NCBI RefSeq assembly: GCF_030540765.1
Contig: NZ_JAUOEL010000001.1
Span: 248,001-312,000 of the forward strand
DNA length: 64,000 nucleotides
From: Flavivirga jejuensis
GTDB lineage: Bacteria > Bacteroidota > Bacteroidia > Flavobacteriales > Flavobacteriaceae
Direction: 5' to 3'
Below are positions 63,097 to 64,000 of this stretch, one piece after another. The stretch's first letter is position 1; every line of letters starts with the position of its first letter. A program made the position numbers and the translations under genes. The notes beneath the pieces are model-generated. The model worked only from the letters and a program-made list of their open reading frames with translations. It searched no databases and was not told the DNA's origin.

Positions 63097-63146
63097 TTTC
63101 CGCTAAGGCGGAAATCTCATTAATAGATTCCTGCCTTCGCAGGAAT
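63097..63146. repeat. Two short hairpin repeats between sufE and the DUF59 gene
   Basis: TTTCCGC/GCGGAAA (63097-63114) and ATTCCTGC/GCAGGAAT (63127-63146) are small GC-rich hairpins like those before hppD and at 28.1 kb. Read through in frame they create a spurious N-terminal extension (SFLRRQES) on the DUF59 gene. Confidence 0.65.
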
Positions 63147-63151
63147 GACAA

Positions 63152-63574
63152 TCAATTCAATTGTGTTTGATACGCGATAGCATACATTTTAAGTTGTTTT
63201 ACCATACTTACTAAACCATTGGCACGCGTAGGAGACAAATGTTCTTTTAAACCAATTTTATCTATAAAATCGGTGTTTGCGTCAATAATATCTTTTGGGT
63301 GCTGGTTTGAAAATGAGCGAATTAAAATCGCAATAATACCTTTAGTAATAATAGCATCGCTATCTGCTGTAAAAGCTATTTTATCGTCTTTCATTTCGGC
63401 GTGTACCCAAACTTTACTTTGGCAACCTTTAATAATGTTGCTATCCGTTTTGTATTGCTCGTTAATTAAAGGTAAATCTTTACCTAAATCAATCATATAT
63501 TGGTAACGTTCCTCCCAATCATCAAACATCGAGAATTCGTCTATTATTTCGTTTTGAATATCTTTAATGGTCAC
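63152..63574 (-). CDS. sufE: SufE family Fe-S cluster assembly protein
   Basis: Sulfur-acceptor protein that takes persulfide from the cysteine desulfurase SufS. The Cys in NIIKGCQSKVWVHAEM is the acceptor residue; FDDWEERYQYMIDLGKDLP is the usual N-terminal motif. A GTG start (VTIKDIQNEI) gives 140 residues. The longer TTG-initiated version would place its first codon inside the -7 box TATTTTTG, so it is unlikely. It is the first gene of the pair with the DUF59 protein; sufBCDS are not in view. Confidence 0.9.
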   Translation of the reverse strand: MTIKDIQNEIIDEFSMFDDWEERYQYMIDLGKDLPLINEQYKTDSNIIKGCQSKVWVHAEMKDDKIAFTADSDAIITKGIIAILIRSFSNQHPKDIIDANTDFIDKIGLKEHLSPTRANGLVSMVKQLKMYAIAYQTQLN

Positions 63575-63589
63575 AATAACAATTTTATA

Positions 63590-63597
63590 CAAAAATA
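63590..63597 (-). promoter_or_regulatory. -7 box TATTTTTG for sufE
   Basis: On the minus strand TATTTTTG fits TAnnTTTG and ends 15 bases before the GTG start, supporting that start and a very short leader. Confidence 0.45.
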
Positions 63598-63612
63598 CAA
63601 CAAGAAAGTTTC

Positions 63613-64000
63613 CTATTCAATGTTTTCTGATGTAGATAGTATTTCTTTAACAAGTATTTCTATTTCTTTTGGTGGATTTCCATGATCGAAAGGTTTCGTC
63701 TCATAAGTCGTTCCATCATAAATAATTTTTAACCTTGCTATAGCGGCTCCATCAAAAAGACGATTTTCTGAAGGGGCTTTTAGATTAGGTATATTTTCAA
63801 CATCAATGGGTTTAAGTGCTTTTAATAGATTGTTCCAGTGTGTTTGACTGCACGCTTTGATAAGAGGCGAGGTGTTTCTTTTGTTTTCAAAAGAGATATT
63901 CTTTTTGTTGATCTTAATGTTTTTATAAAGACCTCTCGATTGCGCTGAATATTCAAGTGAAATAGTTTCTTGATCTATTTTAGATTCTGAGCACCGACTG
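63613..64000 (-). CDS. Hypothetical protein, C-terminal part (partial)
   Basis: An open frame entering from the right edge and ending in TAG at 63613-63615; no ATG is needed in the window. Visible text includes CSESKIDQETISLEYSAQSR near the edge, NKRNTSPLIKACSQTHWNNL, FDGAAIARLKIIYDGTTYET and GNPPKEIEILVKEIL at the end. The CSE near the edge could be the lipobox of a short lipoprotein. It has the look of small flavobacterial hypothetical proteins found by sufE. Family not recognised. Confidence 0.55.
   Translation of the reverse strand, partial: SRCSESKIDQETISLEYSAQSRGLYKNIKINKKNISFENKRNTSPLIKACSQTHWNNLLKALKPIDVENIPNLKAPSENRLFDGAAIARLKIIYDGTTYETKPFDHGNPPKEIEILVKEILSTSENIE

Overview
The window looks like chromosome from a marine-type member of the Flavobacteriaceae (Bacteroidota). 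The evidence is low GC, TAnnTTTG-type -7 promoter boxes, few Shine-Dalgarno sites, TonB-dependent receptors with CarboxypepD_reg-like N-termini, many families typical of the group (DUF5689, DUF3078, DUF2480, DUF3108), and a type II-C CRISPR-Cas9 locus of Bacteroidota size. No tRNA or rRNA gene was seen. All calls come from reading the sequence and translations by eye; no database search was run.

Left part (1-25.9 kb), mostly core genome: an aspartoacylase-like deacylase coupled to a RimK-like ligase; uvrC; a patatin fused to an Omp85-type barrel; homogentisate dioxygenase and 4-hydroxyphenylpyruvate dioxygenase (tyrosine catabolism); DUF3108, tryptophan 2,3-dioxygenase, an M23 lipoprotein and pgi. 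Then come two tandem paralogous TonB receptors and a receptor / DUF5689 lipoprotein / secreted-type nuclease group.

Mobile and accessory part (25.9-46.8 kb): (i) a 1.2-kb IS110-family element inserted in a dispersed repeat. Its 5' non-coding region can be read as a complete bridge RNA, with four guide segments matching the two target halves and the two element ends. (ii) A decayed stretch with a truncated sigma factor and small HTH genes. (iii) An avidin homologue, then tracrRNA, cas9, a 22-repeat CRISPR array, cas2 and cas1. (iv) A run of at least seven, probably eight, same-strand gene cassettes separated by attC-like sites, with no integron integrase in view (a CALIN-type cluster). Cassette heads and tails are complementary, as integron recombination predicts. 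One attC is split by about 300 bp that resembles an ORF-less group II intron remnant.

Right part (46.8-64 kb), core genome again: a second nuclease paralogue, hflX, a bifunctional penicillin-binding protein, and a probable envelope-glycan operon (Hpt, response regulator, HEAT protein, GT2, LTA-synthase-like sulfatase with TPRs, YaiO-like barrel, methyltransferase). A DUF3078 protein, DUF2480, a methyltransferase, a PaaD/SufT-like DUF59 protein, sufE and one partial gene follow. Four copies of a mosaic, partly MITE-like repeat are scattered across the window; one carries the IS110.
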